A DNA stretch of 64,000 nucleotides, from the NCBI GenBank assembly GCA_964543525.1, contig CAZIYW010000010.1, forward strand, positions 4,515 to 68,514, in the 5' to 3' direction. Both the position numbers and the translations under genes were made by a program. Positions 38,725 through 48,673 of the stretch are shown in pieces (position 1 is the stretch's first letter; each line of letters opens with the position of its first letter). Under the pieces are notes generated by a model. The model was not told where the DNA came from. It saw only the letters and a program-made list of their open reading frames with translations, and did no database searches. This DNA comes from CBDVBE01 sp964543525. Its GTDB lineage: Bacteria > Fibrobacterota > Chitinivibrionia > Chitinivibrionales > JANQEN01.

Positions 38725-40311
38725 ATGTTACTCGTTATGAACGATATTATTCCACAATCAATATGTCAGATACATTATCATAATAATACCGGAGGGGTTA
38801 CAAAGGTAATCACACGGTACGCAGAGATATTTAACGGGACAGCACCTAAATCCATTAAAAGAAATATTCTTTTTTGCAGCGATATCGGGACAATACCTTC
38901 ATGCAATAGCGTGATGGAAACAATTAATATCAAAGAGGCCAATTATCACTCTTTCAGCACCAAGAATTCTTTTATTAAAACAAGGGATGTATTGGTAAAA
39001 AAACTAAATCGGCATATAAATAATCTACCGCAGCCGGTTTTAATCATTGGGCACAACCTTTCGCTTGGAAAAAATTGTGCATTGTCGGCTGCGTTTGCTG
39101 AATTAATAAAGCGATTTGAGGATGAGCAGGCATTTCATTTTTTCTCGGTTATACATGATCTGGCGGAGGAGGGAAGAATTACCCTGTTACAGCAGATCAG
39201 GTTTTTGGAATCAACGGGTATTCCGGTATGGCAATATCTGTATCCTGCCGGGAATGTCCGGTATGTCGTGCTTAATAAACGTAATTACACCCTCTTTACA
39301 GAAGCAGGCTTTTCAACCGCTCTGTTGCCGAATCCTCTTGATGACATGGTTGACTCCGGTACATTGACGGTACGGCAGAGAAAAAGAATAACCGAAGGAT
39401 TACTGATGCTTTCCGGGAAAGACCACTCCTGTTTTTATCCTTCAAAGCCGACTTTTTTCTATCCGGTCCGCGTGATCTCAAGGAAAAATGTTCTTGAGGC
39501 AATCATACTGACATGCATCATCCACAAAGCAAATCTGCTAATCGGCGGCAAGGGAAGTTCGTCGGTTGATAAAAAGTTGTACGACGGAATAAAACGTTTT
39601 TCTCAGCGGCATCGTTTACCCGTCGTATTTGACTGTGAAAGCCTTAAAGAATTTTTACCAAAGAATTTTATTAGAAATGATACTATCTTTTCGCTTCTCT
39701 ACCGGTATTGCGATGATTGTATTTCCACTTCGGTAAGTGAGGGATTTGGTTTTGCGTTATATGAGCCGTGGCTTTACGGTAGAACGGTCATTGGCCGGCT
39801 GCCGCTGAGCATAAGTGATCATGAGTGGTGTGACCTGTCCCATCTGTATACACGGTTTGATATACCTGCCTCCTGGATATCAATGGAGGATTTGTGGCGG
39901 CACTATCACTATACACAGAAAATACTTGGGGCAAAGATAAACGCAGGCTATTTTAAACGTTTTCAAAAGAGATGTATAAAAAACGGTATGGTTGACTTTG
40001 GAATACTTACACAACAATTGCAATTCTCGGTTACTGAAATAATCATTCGAAACATTCCTTCCTCCCGAGAAATTACTAAAGCTAATATAATCACGGAAGC
40101 AAATTCGAGAAGAAGGATAAAAGGAACGGTTTCTGAAAAAAATAGAAAAGGATTACGGGGAGCACTGACCGGGAGAGCTTATCGAGACAGGGTGCGGGAG
40201 TGCTTCCTGAGTGTGGCAGGATCACACAAAAAAAAGGCAGGTGATCGTACACGGTTTATAAAGTATTTTTCATCACCGGATTATTTCAGTGCGTTAATGA
40301 CAATGCTATAA
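38725..40311 (+). CDS. GT-B fold glycosyltransferase-like protein
   Basis: The 528-residue protein shows the GT4/GT-B pattern. The N-terminal domain has TGGVTKVITRYAEIF near 25. The C-terminal domain has the Glu-rich nucleotide-sugar motif SEGFGFALYEPWLYGRTVIG near 340, the E-x7-E signature of retaining glycosyltransferases. The last ~75 residues are strongly basic (RRRIKGTVSEKNRKGLRG, SHKKKAGDR), which suggests membrane or nucleic-acid contact. No signal peptide or membrane span is visible. The ATG follows the xerD stop directly; an in-frame ATG four codons later is also possible. Acceptor and product are unknown. Confidence 0.65.
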   Translation: MLLVMNDIIPQSICQIHYHNNTGGVTKVITRYAEIFNGTAPKSIKRNILFCSDIGTIPSCNSVMETINIKEANYHSFSTKNSFIKTRDVLVKKLNRHINNLPQPVLIIGHNLSLGKNCALSAAFAELIKRFEDEQAFHFFSVIHDLAEEGRITLLQQIRFLESTGIPVWQYLYPAGNVRYVVLNKRNYTLFTEAGFSTALLPNPLDDMVDSGTLTVRQRKRITEGLLMLSGKDHSCFYPSKPTFFYPVRVISRKNVLEAIILTCIIHKANLLIGGKGSSSVDKKLYDGIKRFSQRHRLPVVFDCESLKEFLPKNFIRNDTIFSLLYRYCDDCISTSVSEGFGFALYEPWLYGRTVIGRLPLSISDHEWCDLSHLYTRFDIPASWISMEDLWRHYHYTQKILGAKINAGYFKRFQKRCIKNGMVDFGILTQQLQFSVTEIIIRNIPSSREITKANIITEANSRRRIKGTVSEKNRKGLRGALTGRAYRDRVRECFLSVAGSHKKKAGDRTRFIKYFSSPDYFSALMTML

Positions 40312-40342
40312 AACAGTAATGGCAAGAAAATTAACTTTTTCC

Positions 40343-40372
40343 TTGACTTTTTAACCTCATTCATTGGATATT
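40343..40372 (+). promoter_or_regulatory. Promoter of the HU gene
   Basis: TTGACT at 40343-40348 is followed after 18 bases by GATATT at 40367-40372, just ahead of the GGGAGG ribosome site of the HU gene. Confidence 0.45.
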
Positions 40373-40403
40373 TTAATTATCACAAATTTTCTCGGGAGGA
40401 ATT

Positions 40404-40772
40404 GTGGCAAATACAACAAAGCATGATTTAATTGCATCTGTGTCAAAGTTTACCGGTTTAACACAGGCCGACACGAAAATTGTTGTTGAAGAGTTTCTTG
40501 AAACAATTGCACAAATTCTTGAAGAAAACAAGACCATTGAAGTGCGAGGATTTGGCACATTTTATACAAAAGTAAGAAAACCGAGACCTGCACGGAACCC
40601 GAAAACCGGTGAGATTGTTCCCTTGCCGCGACGTGTTGTTCCTCTTTTCAAGTATTCAAGTGAATTGAAGAAGAAGATTACCGATTCTCTTGCGCAGCCA
40701 CCGGAGCAGAGTTCTTCCGGTGTCGAAACCAATCTGCCGCAACCGGATGCCGGTAATCAATCTCTCTATTAG
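40404..40772 (+). CDS. HU family DNA-binding protein
   Basis: The 122-residue protein is a bacterial histone-like HU/IHF protein. It begins TTKHDLIASVSKFTGLTQAD, has the EVRGFGTFYTKVRKPRPARNPKTGE beta-arm region near 50-75 with the conserved RNPKTG tip, and closes with LFKYSSELKKKI. A 25-residue acidic/Pro/Gln-rich tail (PPEQSSSGVETNLPQPD) extends beyond the usual ~90 residues. It starts with GTG four bases after GGGAGG. It bends and compacts DNA. Confidence 0.93.
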   Translation: MANTTKHDLIASVSKFTGLTQADTKIVVEEFLETIAQILEENKTIEVRGFGTFYTKVRKPRPARNPKTGEIVPLPRRVVPLFKYSSELKKKITDSLAQPPEQSSSGVETNLPQPDAGNQSLY

Positions 40773-40926
40773 CCGTTTTAGTTTCCATTACCAAAAGTAA
40801 AAAGTTTAATGCCGGTAAATCGGCTCAGGCAGGGTAGACACTCCTTTCAGTGGACCGCCGTAATACTTTTATTTACCTTCCTCTTTCAAGTTAAGCATTA
40901 CTTTAGTCATAGTTCACTTTTTTTCC

Positions 40927-40955
40927 TTGACTCTGTATTTGCATGAGGTTACAAT
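40927..40955 (+). promoter_or_regulatory. Strong promoter of the envelope operon 41045-48651
   Basis: TTGACT at 40927-40932, a 17-base spacer and TACAAT at 40950-40955 match the consensus at 5/6 in both boxes. The predicted transcript has a leader of about 80 bases before the first gene. The rest of the 272-base gap after the HU gene shows no other feature. Confidence 0.7.
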
Positions 40956-41044
40956 TATTCTAAACGTCAGTTACAGCACCTTAACTAAAAGACTTATTTA
41001 TTCTGTTTCTTTAAATCATTCTCCTTAATAAAAGGTGGCAGGTA

Positions 41045-42457
41045 ATGAAAACGATACTAACAAAGTGTACAGTTTTTCTTTGTGTCGCGGGTTTTTTATT
41101 CGCACAAACCGGTGATATTGTAACCTCAGGATTAGCGCCGGATTTTGATGCCAAGCTCGCGTTCGGGTTTAACTATGATTATCTGCAGTCCCCTTTGAAA
41201 GTCTCTTTTGATTACCCGAAAGGCTACTTCTCAATAAATATACCACTAACCTATTCGCCGCCTAAGACATTAACCGGTGCCATGACTGAGCCGCTTGCGG
41301 ATCAGTTCGAAGAGGGAGAGGAATTCGAACCCACAGCATCCGCCACACAGAATGCAAATACCACCATCAAGGTTGATGTTCCCATGATGGGCGGCGTATG
41401 TACATTCTCCAATATGCAGATGATGTATTTGAGATACATGAATACACTCGGTCTTCCGAACCTGGAGATCAGCCAGCCGCAGAGCGACGATTCGGAATTC
41501 GGACTATTTATGCGCGGTATGGTAAGTGTTCCCGTGGATGTCCAGATGGGCTGGGAAACCATGACGTTCGGTTATGCCTATCAGGTAAACGATATGCTCA
41601 AATTCGCCTTTAATCTTCATCGTCATGTATTTACCTTTGATGTAAAGGGAAAAATCGATATCGATATTTTAGGGAAGTTATCTTTCAATATCGAAGGTGA
41701 GTCTGTTGAACAGGAGATTGAATATCCTCTTAAAAATGTTATTGACGGTCATTATGAGGTCGAGCGGTGGACGCCCACTATGGCAATAAAATACTGGCGG
41801 GTCAGTCTTATCTCACGATTCGGAATGACAACTACGCCGCGGGGCTTCCTTACCGCACGCTATTCCGTTCCTTTCTTTATCGATCCGGAAACGTTCACTC
41901 TTGACGAGGGCCTTAGTGATGAAGAATTAATGACTGAATATCTGACGGAAAATATTGATAAGTTCCTTAATAATAACACAAATGAGGTCGAGTACAGCAC
42001 CAATAAAAAAATGAAATGGAAAATGCCGCAGGCACATACCCTGATGTTTGATATTGTACCGGATAAATTGTCTCTCTCATATACGAAATTATTCGGGGAT
42101 ATTGAAATGGAGCTTTATGATCCAACATCGGACAAGCTTGCTTTACAGGATACCACCAACTATCCCGATACACTGGATTTCAGGTTTAATGCGTCCGTGG
42201 ATCATATGATTATTTTACACGGCTCTTTTTACAGCAGTTTTTTTAATCTTGGTATTTATTCCATGGATTTCGGATTCCGTGACAGAAACAACCTTTTATA
42301 TAATGTAAAAGCGTTAAGGAAGATACGATATGGTAAAGGTGTCATGACACCGATTCTTAATCTCGGCGCCATGATTGGCGGTAAGCTGCAGGTTCTCGCT
42401 GAGCTGGATGTTTTACCGCTGGTGGCATTTAAAACAGGTATAGTTTATTATTTCTGA
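41045..42457 (+). CDS. Predicted outer membrane beta-barrel protein
   Basis: The 470-residue protein has a signal peptide (about 1-20, GFLFAQ) and a body rich in alternating amphipathic strands, ending in an aromatic residue (FKTGIVYYF) like many outer-membrane barrels. Strand-like stretches include FDAKLAFGFNYDYLQSPLKV, MTFGYAYQVN and YSMDFGFRDRN. I recognise no named family. It is the first gene of an operon with two other exported proteins, which supports an envelope role. AGGTGGCAGGT lies upstream of the ATG. Confidence 0.6.
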   Translation: MKTILTKCTVFLCVAGFLFAQTGDIVTSGLAPDFDAKLAFGFNYDYLQSPLKVSFDYPKGYFSINIPLTYSPPKTLTGAMTEPLADQFEEGEEFEPTASATQNANTTIKVDVPMMGGVCTFSNMQMMYLRYMNTLGLPNLEISQPQSDDSEFGLFMRGMVSVPVDVQMGWETMTFGYAYQVNDMLKFAFNLHRHVFTFDVKGKIDIDILGKLSFNIEGESVEQEIEYPLKNVIDGHYEVERWTPTMAIKYWRVSLISRFGMTTTPRGFLTARYSVPFFIDPETFTLDEGLSDEELMTEYLTENIDKFLNNNTNEVEYSTNKKMKWKMPQAHTLMFDIVPDKLSLSYTKLFGDIEMELYDPTSDKLALQDTTNYPDTLDFRFNASVDHMIILHGSFYSSFFNLGIYSMDFGFRDRNNLLYNVKALRKIRYGKGVMTPILNLGAMIGGKLQVLAELDVLPLVAFKTGIVYYF

Positions 42458-42492
42458 TATCTCAACATTATTGATTTTGAAAGGATACATTC

Positions 42493-45400
42493 ATGACATT
42501 GACAAAAAGAATATTATTGTGTGTATCGGTATGTATGGTAACCCCATTATTTGCCGCTGAGCAGTCAACGCCGTATGTGTTGACGGATTTTCCCATTTCG
42601 CTTATTGTTGCGGATACCGCTATCTGGATAAAATGGTCGGGCGCTTCACGAACTCCCCTTGATCCGAACCAGGTACCCGATTCCGGACGAATCTATTTCG
42701 GCAAATCACCGGGCGGATCGATAATTGAGAATTACACTGATTCAGTTACCAAGCGCGTAATCGATACGGTAATAAATGAAGAGGATACCAGCTTTATATC
42801 ACAGAATAATATCCTGTTTACCGGTACCCCACCGCAACGGGGAATAATGTTCAGACCTTCTGAAAATGGTATGAGCGCCGGTATCTATTATCTCATGGTT
42901 GCCTGGAAAACAAAGATCGGACTGATTGACACCACATTCTATTCAAATGAAATTCAACTGATTATTGAGTCATCCAAAGCTGTTACCCTGACCTCACCCG
43001 GGCTTGGAGATACAGTAGATGAATTAACGCCGACGTTTGAGTGGGAGGTGAATCCCGGTGTTCCTTACTATCATGTTATCGTCTCCGATGAAAAGATAAA
43101 TGTTGAGGAGCAGGGAGATTCTTTCACGGTGGAAGGGTTGAGTATTATCTGGGAGGCTATAACGTCCAATAACCAGATTACATACGGTGCACCGGATCCC
43201 TCGGGGACTATAACCGCGGATCCGCCGCCCCTTTCTCCAGGAAAAGAATACGGCTGGGTTGTATTAAATAACTATGGTAACCACCCTGCATACAGCTCAA
43301 CCCGTTTCAGTCTGCCCACGTCATTTAGAATTGAAGGGATTCCGCTTAAAACACCTCTTAACGTGTGGGACTATCCAACTGATACTCTCAATTCAACTGA
43401 TAACGATTCTATTACCTTGAAATGGACGAACCTTGATTCATTGGCCAATACCTATAAAATTTATATCTATGTGGGTTCAGATTTCGAAGGGGTTGATGCA
43501 CAGATGGTATTGTGGAGCAAAGAGGTTACTGCGGGACAGTATACCGGTGATACCGCTTCCGTTTCTTTGAATGCCAAAGCCATTCTGACTGATAATTATT
43601 ACACATGGAAAGTTATTGCAGTGGATGATAAAGGCGGCGGTACCGCCGGCAAGGTAACAGGATTCAGGTATGATGCGCCGACCGGTACAGTAGTCGTAAC
43701 CACAAAAGAGCAGATTGTTGCCGGTGGCTCAACAATAACTAAAAATGTAGGGCTCGTGGAGGTAAAGGTTGAAGTGCTGGACGGTTCTCTTGAAGCACCA
43801 CTGCTGTTCTATACCGATAATGACGGGTACCTTTCCCGTACGCGACCGGTCGGTACCTACCGTCTGACCGTGATAAAAGACGGGTTTGAGTCCCAGACCA
43901 AGACTGTTACCCTCGATGATGGGGAGACCGAAAAGGTGGCGTTTATTATGAAGCGTCCCGATGCTACCGTGTATGGAAAAATTGTAGACGAGGCGGGCAA
44001 AGCAATAAATCTTGCCGTTGTATATGGGATTTCAGATAGGAACGATACTATTACTGCTGAAAGTGATCCGCTCGGTAATTTCATTTTAAGCTGTTACGAG
44101 GCTGACTGGACAATCACCGCAAAGAAAGAAGGCTATATTACCGCACTGCCCCGTGATACGTCGGTGTCATTCGGTCAGAATGTCCAACTCAGCAACTCTA
44201 TCGTTCTTGAGCAAAAGCCCTATACGGTATCCGGGGTCGTTAAGAACACCAATGGCAATGCGATACTGGGAACCAATGTTGAACTTCTGCTTGACGGTGT
44301 CACTATCGGCAAGGTGCCTTCGACTCCTCAGGACGGCTCTTTCTCGTTCTCTGTTGAATCTGGGACATATACGCTCAAAGCAACCAAAACAGGATTTACC
44401 GGTTATTGCAGCTCCCTTGAGGTACTTAACTCAAAGACCGTTACCATTACTCTGCAGTCCGGTGCAGCATTAATCAGTGGTGAAATTATAGGACGTTCGT
44501 GGAATACGAACCATAATGAAATATATGCACCGATAACAAATGCATCTGTTTTATTAATTGATACCAACGTGACCCCCTATGATACCCTTTCAACGACATC
44601 AGATGCGGTGTATGGTAATTTTGAGATAAGTACTACTGGCGGTAAAACATATAAACTCTTCTCATCTGCAAATGGCTATGCATCGGGAGCAACTTATACT
44701 GATGTCATTGAAGCGGGTAAAACCCATGTAGTGGTTGATACGTTATTGGCCTATGCCCGTATGACTGGCATCGTCCGCATGAGTGATACCGCCGGTTCCG
44801 TTGTTGATGAAGTTACAATTAATGTAATTGATACCGCTACAGAGGAAATAGTGGCTACCGCAACCAGTGATGCACTAGGTACCTTTGAAATTACCGGCAT
44901 ACCGGATGGAATACACTATCGTCTGCAGGTCGGCGGAGACGGTTTGATATCAGATACGTTATTGCTTGTTGATACTGCCGGCGCCGTATTGCAAACCGAT
45001 TTGTTTCTGGTTGGTGACGGCCTGCCGAAAACCAACACAATAAACACGGTAATACAATCGGCCACAGTTACAATGAAAAGCGGCACCAAAGCTCTGCAAT
45101 GGTTGCTAATGCACGGAAGTACCCGGGTAACGGATGCATCGATAAAAATAAAATCACCGTTGCTAAAAACCGTCAATGCAGCGAATGTCATTGGCGGTGT
45201 CGGGGTCGGTAATTATACAATGTCCATCGATGCCGATGCAGATTCATTGATTGATCTTTCTTACCATAAATATACCATTCCCATTGATCCCGATTCGCTT
45301 CATACCGACACCGTTGCCCTTACCTTTGTCCATCACCAGACCGATACGATACAGTTGACAAACGGGCTCGCTCAATTGGTATTATATGCATCAAGCACAT

Positions 45401-47112
45401 TGCTTGATACGTCAACTGCATACCTCTATTTCAGGGATATTAACGCTCAGAGTTATGACTCGGTCAAAGTATCCGCGCTGGATGAAACCGTTAATCCGCG
45501 TGTCTACTACTTTCAGCTGCGGCCCAAGGTCGACGGCAGCTATCTTGTCTATTATTTTAAATGCCGCAACGGAAATGATATCTATGGATATGAGCAGGAA
45601 ACTTTCCGTACCTTTATCAAACCTGATGACAAGGTGTTAACCAGAATCGCAATTACACCCTCCTCCAAAGGTGATACTCTTCTCTTCCCTGCAGATGCAG
45701 AAATGAAGTTCTCGTTCAGTGGCTACTATGGGTCAAAATTTCTGCCGGCTACCGGGTTAACAGATTCCAACGTCACGTGGAGTTTCATAACATCGGGAGG
45801 GTGTACTATAGAGTCCCGGGATATTGATGCGGTTATTAAAACCGCTGCCGGCGGCACTGGTCAGGCAGTTGCAGTATTCCAGGCTCAATTCGTTGCTGCG
45901 GGCGGATATGAACTTGCAGCAGAACTTGATAGTACCGTTCAGGTTAAATTCAAGGTAACGAAGTATAAACTTGACAGTATCAGCATACGGCGGGTTGATT
46001 CTGATGATCGGAGTATTACCACATCGCCACTTGATAAAGCAGAATTTGTTGCCGAAGGTGTTGATGCGGGAGGCACTGCGGTTACTATTTCACCAACGTG
46101 GGAGATGATTCCCGATAGTGTTGGTACGTTTACCGACGGTGTATTCAGCGCAATGGATGAATTCGCGGGGCGTGTCCGTATTCTGGCAACAATTGGCGAT
46201 GTTACCGGTGAATTCAACCGTCAGACGGAAGAGAATATCAACAAGTCCGGACTCGATGTACGCTATGTTGTACCGACTGTAATGGATACTATGAACACCC
46301 ATCGCGGCTGCCGGGTCGTAATTCCCGATAACCTTATAGATGCCGGTGAGGAAGCACTTATTCAGATGAAACGGCCGGTTATATCTGAAAATAAAGTAAA
46401 ACATATCTCGGGTAGTTTTGATGTTGTTACCGATGCATTTAATTTTGAAGAAATTAAAGGTATTACTTTTAATTATGCGGCGGATGATACTACCGACAGC
46501 ATGGTTATTATTTTCGATGTTCCATCTGAATACCATGATGATGCAAAAGGAAGTACCGGTAAATATTACGTAGCCCTGTGGAATGCAGACAGCCTCCGCT
46601 GGGAGCCGGACTCCAACTCCGTTGTCGCGGTTGACGGAAAGTCGGTCAGTACCACAACGACCCATTTTTCGCGCTATGCACTGGTAAGGAAGGCGACCGG
46701 TACCAAAGCCGAGTTTAAAGTAATACCGAACCCATTTTCTCCGTTTAAACGTCCGACACAAGATTTTAGTGACCTTCAGCAGGTACCCTTGGGCACGTGT
46801 CTGTTGATAAGAGCAGAGTCACAGTATAAGTCAAGCCTTAATCTGGGAGTTGATATCTACAATGTTTTAGGTGATAAAGTCTGGTCGGTGGTGTTGCAGA
46901 ATGTCAGCAGCAGCCGTGAGTACAAAATCTGGTGGGACGGCAAGACCACGGAAAGAACTATTGCACTGAATTCTCAGAATGTCTCTGAGGACGGTTATTT
47001 CGAGGTGACCGGTAAAAGAATGTGTCGAAATGGAAGGTACTTTGCGGTATTAACGATAGATGACAAAGAGAAGAAAAAGCAATATAAAAAACAGATAATT
47101 CTTTTCAAATAG
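42493..47112 (+). CDS. Large multidomain surface protein with carboxypeptidase-regulatory-like repeats and FlgD-like C-terminus
   Basis: The 1539-residue protein has a signal peptide (about 1-21, TPLFAA), two or three fibronectin-III-like domains (about 30-400), and about five carboxypeptidase-regulatory-like domains at ~405-870 (for example VYGKIVDEAGKAINLAVVYG and YTVSGVVKNTNGNAILGTNV). Ig-like regions follow (about 1040-1260) and a beta domain containing YYVALWNADSLRWEPDS. The C-terminus (VIPNPFSPFKRP...GVDIYNVLGDKVWSV...WWDGK...NGRYFAVLTIDDKEKKKQYKKQIILFK) has the FlgD-Ig/secretion-signal-like form used by gliding and type IX systems. No enzyme motif is visible. It is likely a surface structural or sensor protein. 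Confidence 0.7.
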   Translation: MTLTKRILLCVSVCMVTPLFAAEQSTPYVLTDFPISLIVADTAIWIKWSGASRTPLDPNQVPDSGRIYFGKSPGGSIIENYTDSVTKRVIDTVINEEDTSFISQNNILFTGTPPQRGIMFRPSENGMSAGIYYLMVAWKTKIGLIDTTFYSNEIQLIIESSKAVTLTSPGLGDTVDELTPTFEWEVNPGVPYYHVIVSDEKINVEEQGDSFTVEGLSIIWEAITSNNQITYGAPDPSGTITADPPPLSPGKEYGWVVLNNYGNHPAYSSTRFSLPTSFRIEGIPLKTPLNVWDYPTDTLNSTDNDSITLKWTNLDSLANTYKIYIYVGSDFEGVDAQMVLWSKEVTAGQYTGDTASVSLNAKAILTDNYYTWKVIAVDDKGGGTAGKVTGFRYDAPTGTVVVTTKEQIVAGGSTITKNVGLVEVKVEVLDGSLEAPLLFYTDNDGYLSRTRPVGTYRLTVIKDGFESQTKTVTLDDGETEKVAFIMKRPDATVYGKIVDEAGKAINLAVVYGISDRNDTITAESDPLGNFILSCYEADWTITAKKEGYITALPRDTSVSFGQNVQLSNSIVLEQKPYTVSGVVKNTNGNAILGTNVELLLDGVTIGKVPSTPQDGSFSFSVESGTYTLKATKTGFTGYCSSLEVLNSKTVTITLQSGAALISGEIIGRSWNTNHNEIYAPITNASVLLIDTNVTPYDTLSTTSDAVYGNFEISTTGGKTYKLFSSANGYASGATYTDVIEAGKTHVVVDTLLAYARMTGIVRMSDTAGSVVDEVTINVIDTATEEIVATATSDALGTFEITGIPDGIHYRLQVGGDGLISDTLLLVDTAGAVLQTDLFLVGDGLPKTNTINTVIQSATVTMKSGTKALQWLLMHGSTRVTDASIKIKSPLLKTVNAANVIGGVGVGNYTMSIDADADSLIDLSYHKYTIPIDPDSLHTDTVALTFVHHQTDTIQLTNGLAQLVLYASSTLLDTSTAYLYFRDINAQSYDSVKVSALDETVNPRVYYFQLRPKVDGSYLVYYFKCRNGNDIYGYEQETFRTFIKPDDKVLTRIAITPSSKGDTLLFPADAEMKFSFSGYYGSKFLPATGLTDSNVTWSFITSGGCTIESRDIDAVIKTAAGGTGQAVAVFQAQFVAAGGYELAAELDSTVQVKFKVTKYKLDSISIRRVDSDDRSITTSPLDKAEFVAEGVDAGGTAVTISPTWEMIPDSVGTFTDGVFSAMDEFAGRVRILATIGDVTGEFNRQTEENINKSGLDVRYVVPTVMDTMNTHRGCRVVIPDNLIDAGEEALIQMKRPVISENKVKHISGSFDVVTDAFNFEEIKGITFNYAADDTTDSMVIIFDVPSEYHDDAKGSTGKYYVALWNADSLRWEPDSNSVVAVDGKSVSTTTTHFSRYALVRKATGTKAEFKVIPNPFSPFKRPTQDFSDLQQVPLGTCLLIRAESQYKSSLNLGVDIYNVLGDKVWSVVLQNVSSSREYKIWWDGKTTERTIALNSQNVSEDGYFEVTGKRMCRNGRYFAVLTIDDKEKKKQYKKQIILFK

Positions 47113-47133
47113 TATTATTCATCGGAGGAAACC

Positions 47134-48651
47134 GTGAGAATGATGTCGAAAAAAATATTGCTCATCGTGCCGGGTTTGTTTCTGATAGTCCCTGCACAGA
47201 ATGAAATGGCGGGATTAAAAACGCGTATTGGTATTTTGAATCCCGAGGTCAGCGGCGGTGGAGAGAAACTGGTTACCGAGGCTGTAACCCACCTCACGAA
47301 ATATATCTCCGAAGTAGGCGGATATGATATTTATACCCAGGACGGCATGGAGAAGGCCTTTGAAGAAATCAAGCAGCGATTTCCGAAATATTGCAGGGAG
47401 CCGCGGTGTGTCTCTGCTGTGGGAAGTGCGTTGCAGCTTGACCGTATGCTCTATGGGAGTATTGACAAAGGTGAAAAGACCTGCGGAGTCCGTTTTACTC
47501 TCGTTGATGTGCAGAGTAAACAGATTATCGAGAAGGTAAGTATTGAGGGCGCAGCGGGAGTCGGTCTTGAAGAGGTTCTGAGTGTAGCGGTCAGCAGACT
47601 CCATGGACATGTAGACAATGATCTCGATACGGCGGTGAACCGATACTTCGGCAAACAGGTGCATAATGAAAAAGAATTCTACATTTCAGCGGGAGTATGC
47701 ATTGTTGCAGGTTTTTTAGTGGCCATTTTAAATAATGAGTCTATTGATGGTGAAAAGATGGACTACAGTAATAATCTTTCCGGTGTCGGTACCAGTCACA
47801 ATTTAATACCCGTGTGTGCACGGCCTACTGCATTGGGGAATGCCTATATAGCGGCATCGGATGATGCGTATGGTGTTTTTTATAATCCGGCCGGGTTATC
47901 ATGGGCCGCCGGCAGGGAGGTCGTTTTCGGCTACCAATACCGTTATGCAATGCTGAATAATTTTATTGCCTCGTATGTAAACAAAGCAACTCGTGAAATA
48001 GGGTTCGGCCAGGGATTTCATTACACGGGTGATGTGGATAATCTCTATTCCGAGGTTACATTTATATCCGGTGCTTCTTACAAGTTCAATGAGCTTCTTC
48101 CTTTTCTTCGACCAATCTCGGTTGGAATGAATTTCAAGATTATGAGCAAGAAAACCGGCAGCGGCAGCGTCGGATTGGATGCACAGAAAGGGAGTGGATT
48201 CGGGATCGGAATTGATCTTGGTGTACAGCTTGAACTGACCGAAAAGATACTCGGCGCTATCCTGTTTGAAAATCTGCCCTCCTTTATCAAATATAATAAT
48301 GTCACCGAAAACACGGAATATGTCGAGTTTGAGCCGGTTGAATTCCTGTTGGGAGGCCAGTTTCAGGCCAACTATGAGACCTTTCTTATTGCTGAGTTCA
48401 ATATACCGTTGTACCGGGAGCAACTCTGGAGAGGGAAAGCCGGTATTGAACGGGTCATTTTCAGGGTGATGCGTATCCGTATCGGTACTGAAAAATCAGA
48501 AGGTCTGGATACTCCCTGGAAAGTCACCGGCGGTGTTGGTGTCCATATCCCCATGGAATCAAAGTTTTTCACGCTGGACGGTTCCTACGAATATAATACG
48601 TTTAATCCATTCTCGAATGTCTTGAATTTTTCTTTCAGGTTTGGTTTCTAA
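47134..48651 (+). CDS. CsgG-like domain fused to a PorV/UPF0164-like outer membrane barrel
   Basis: The 505-residue protein has a signal peptide (about 1-21). Residues ~28-165 resemble the CsgG/DUF2380 fold: RIGILNPEVSGGGEKLV, then CREPRCVSAVGSALQLDRMLYGSIDKGEK and VRFTLVDVQSKQIIEKV. After a hydrophobic stretch (YISAGVCIVAGFLVAIL) the remainder is a PorV-like barrel with ARPTALGNAYIAASDDAYGVFYNPAGLSWA near 230, ending FSFRFGF. PorV proteins move cargo at the type IX secretion pore in Bacteroidota. The start is GTG with GGAGG six bases upstream. The neighbouring gene encodes a secreted protein with a C-terminal sorting-like domain, which makes a joint secretion role conceivable (inference). 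Confidence 0.65.
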   Translation: MRMMSKKILLIVPGLFLIVPAQNEMAGLKTRIGILNPEVSGGGEKLVTEAVTHLTKYISEVGGYDIYTQDGMEKAFEEIKQRFPKYCREPRCVSAVGSALQLDRMLYGSIDKGEKTCGVRFTLVDVQSKQIIEKVSIEGAAGVGLEEVLSVAVSRLHGHVDNDLDTAVNRYFGKQVHNEKEFYISAGVCIVAGFLVAILNNESIDGEKMDYSNNLSGVGTSHNLIPVCARPTALGNAYIAASDDAYGVFYNPAGLSWAAGREVVFGYQYRYAMLNNFIASYVNKATREIGFGQGFHYTGDVDNLYSEVTFISGASYKFNELLPFLRPISVGMNFKIMSKKTGSGSVGLDAQKGSGFGIGIDLGVQLELTEKILGAILFENLPSFIKYNNVTENTEYVEFEPVEFLLGGQFQANYETFLIAEFNIPLYREQLWRGKAGIERVIFRVMRIRIGTEKSEGLDTPWKVTGGVGVHIPMESKFFTLDGSYEYNTFNPFSNVLNFSFRFGF

Positions 48652-48673
48652 CGGCAGGAAGAGAAGGGATTGT

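Noticed and set aside
40800..40880. Possible riboswitch between the HU gene and the envelope operon
   Set aside because: A short CACT...AGTG hairpin is present, but none of the consensus sequences of known riboswitches could be matched, and it lies upstream of the predicted promoter.
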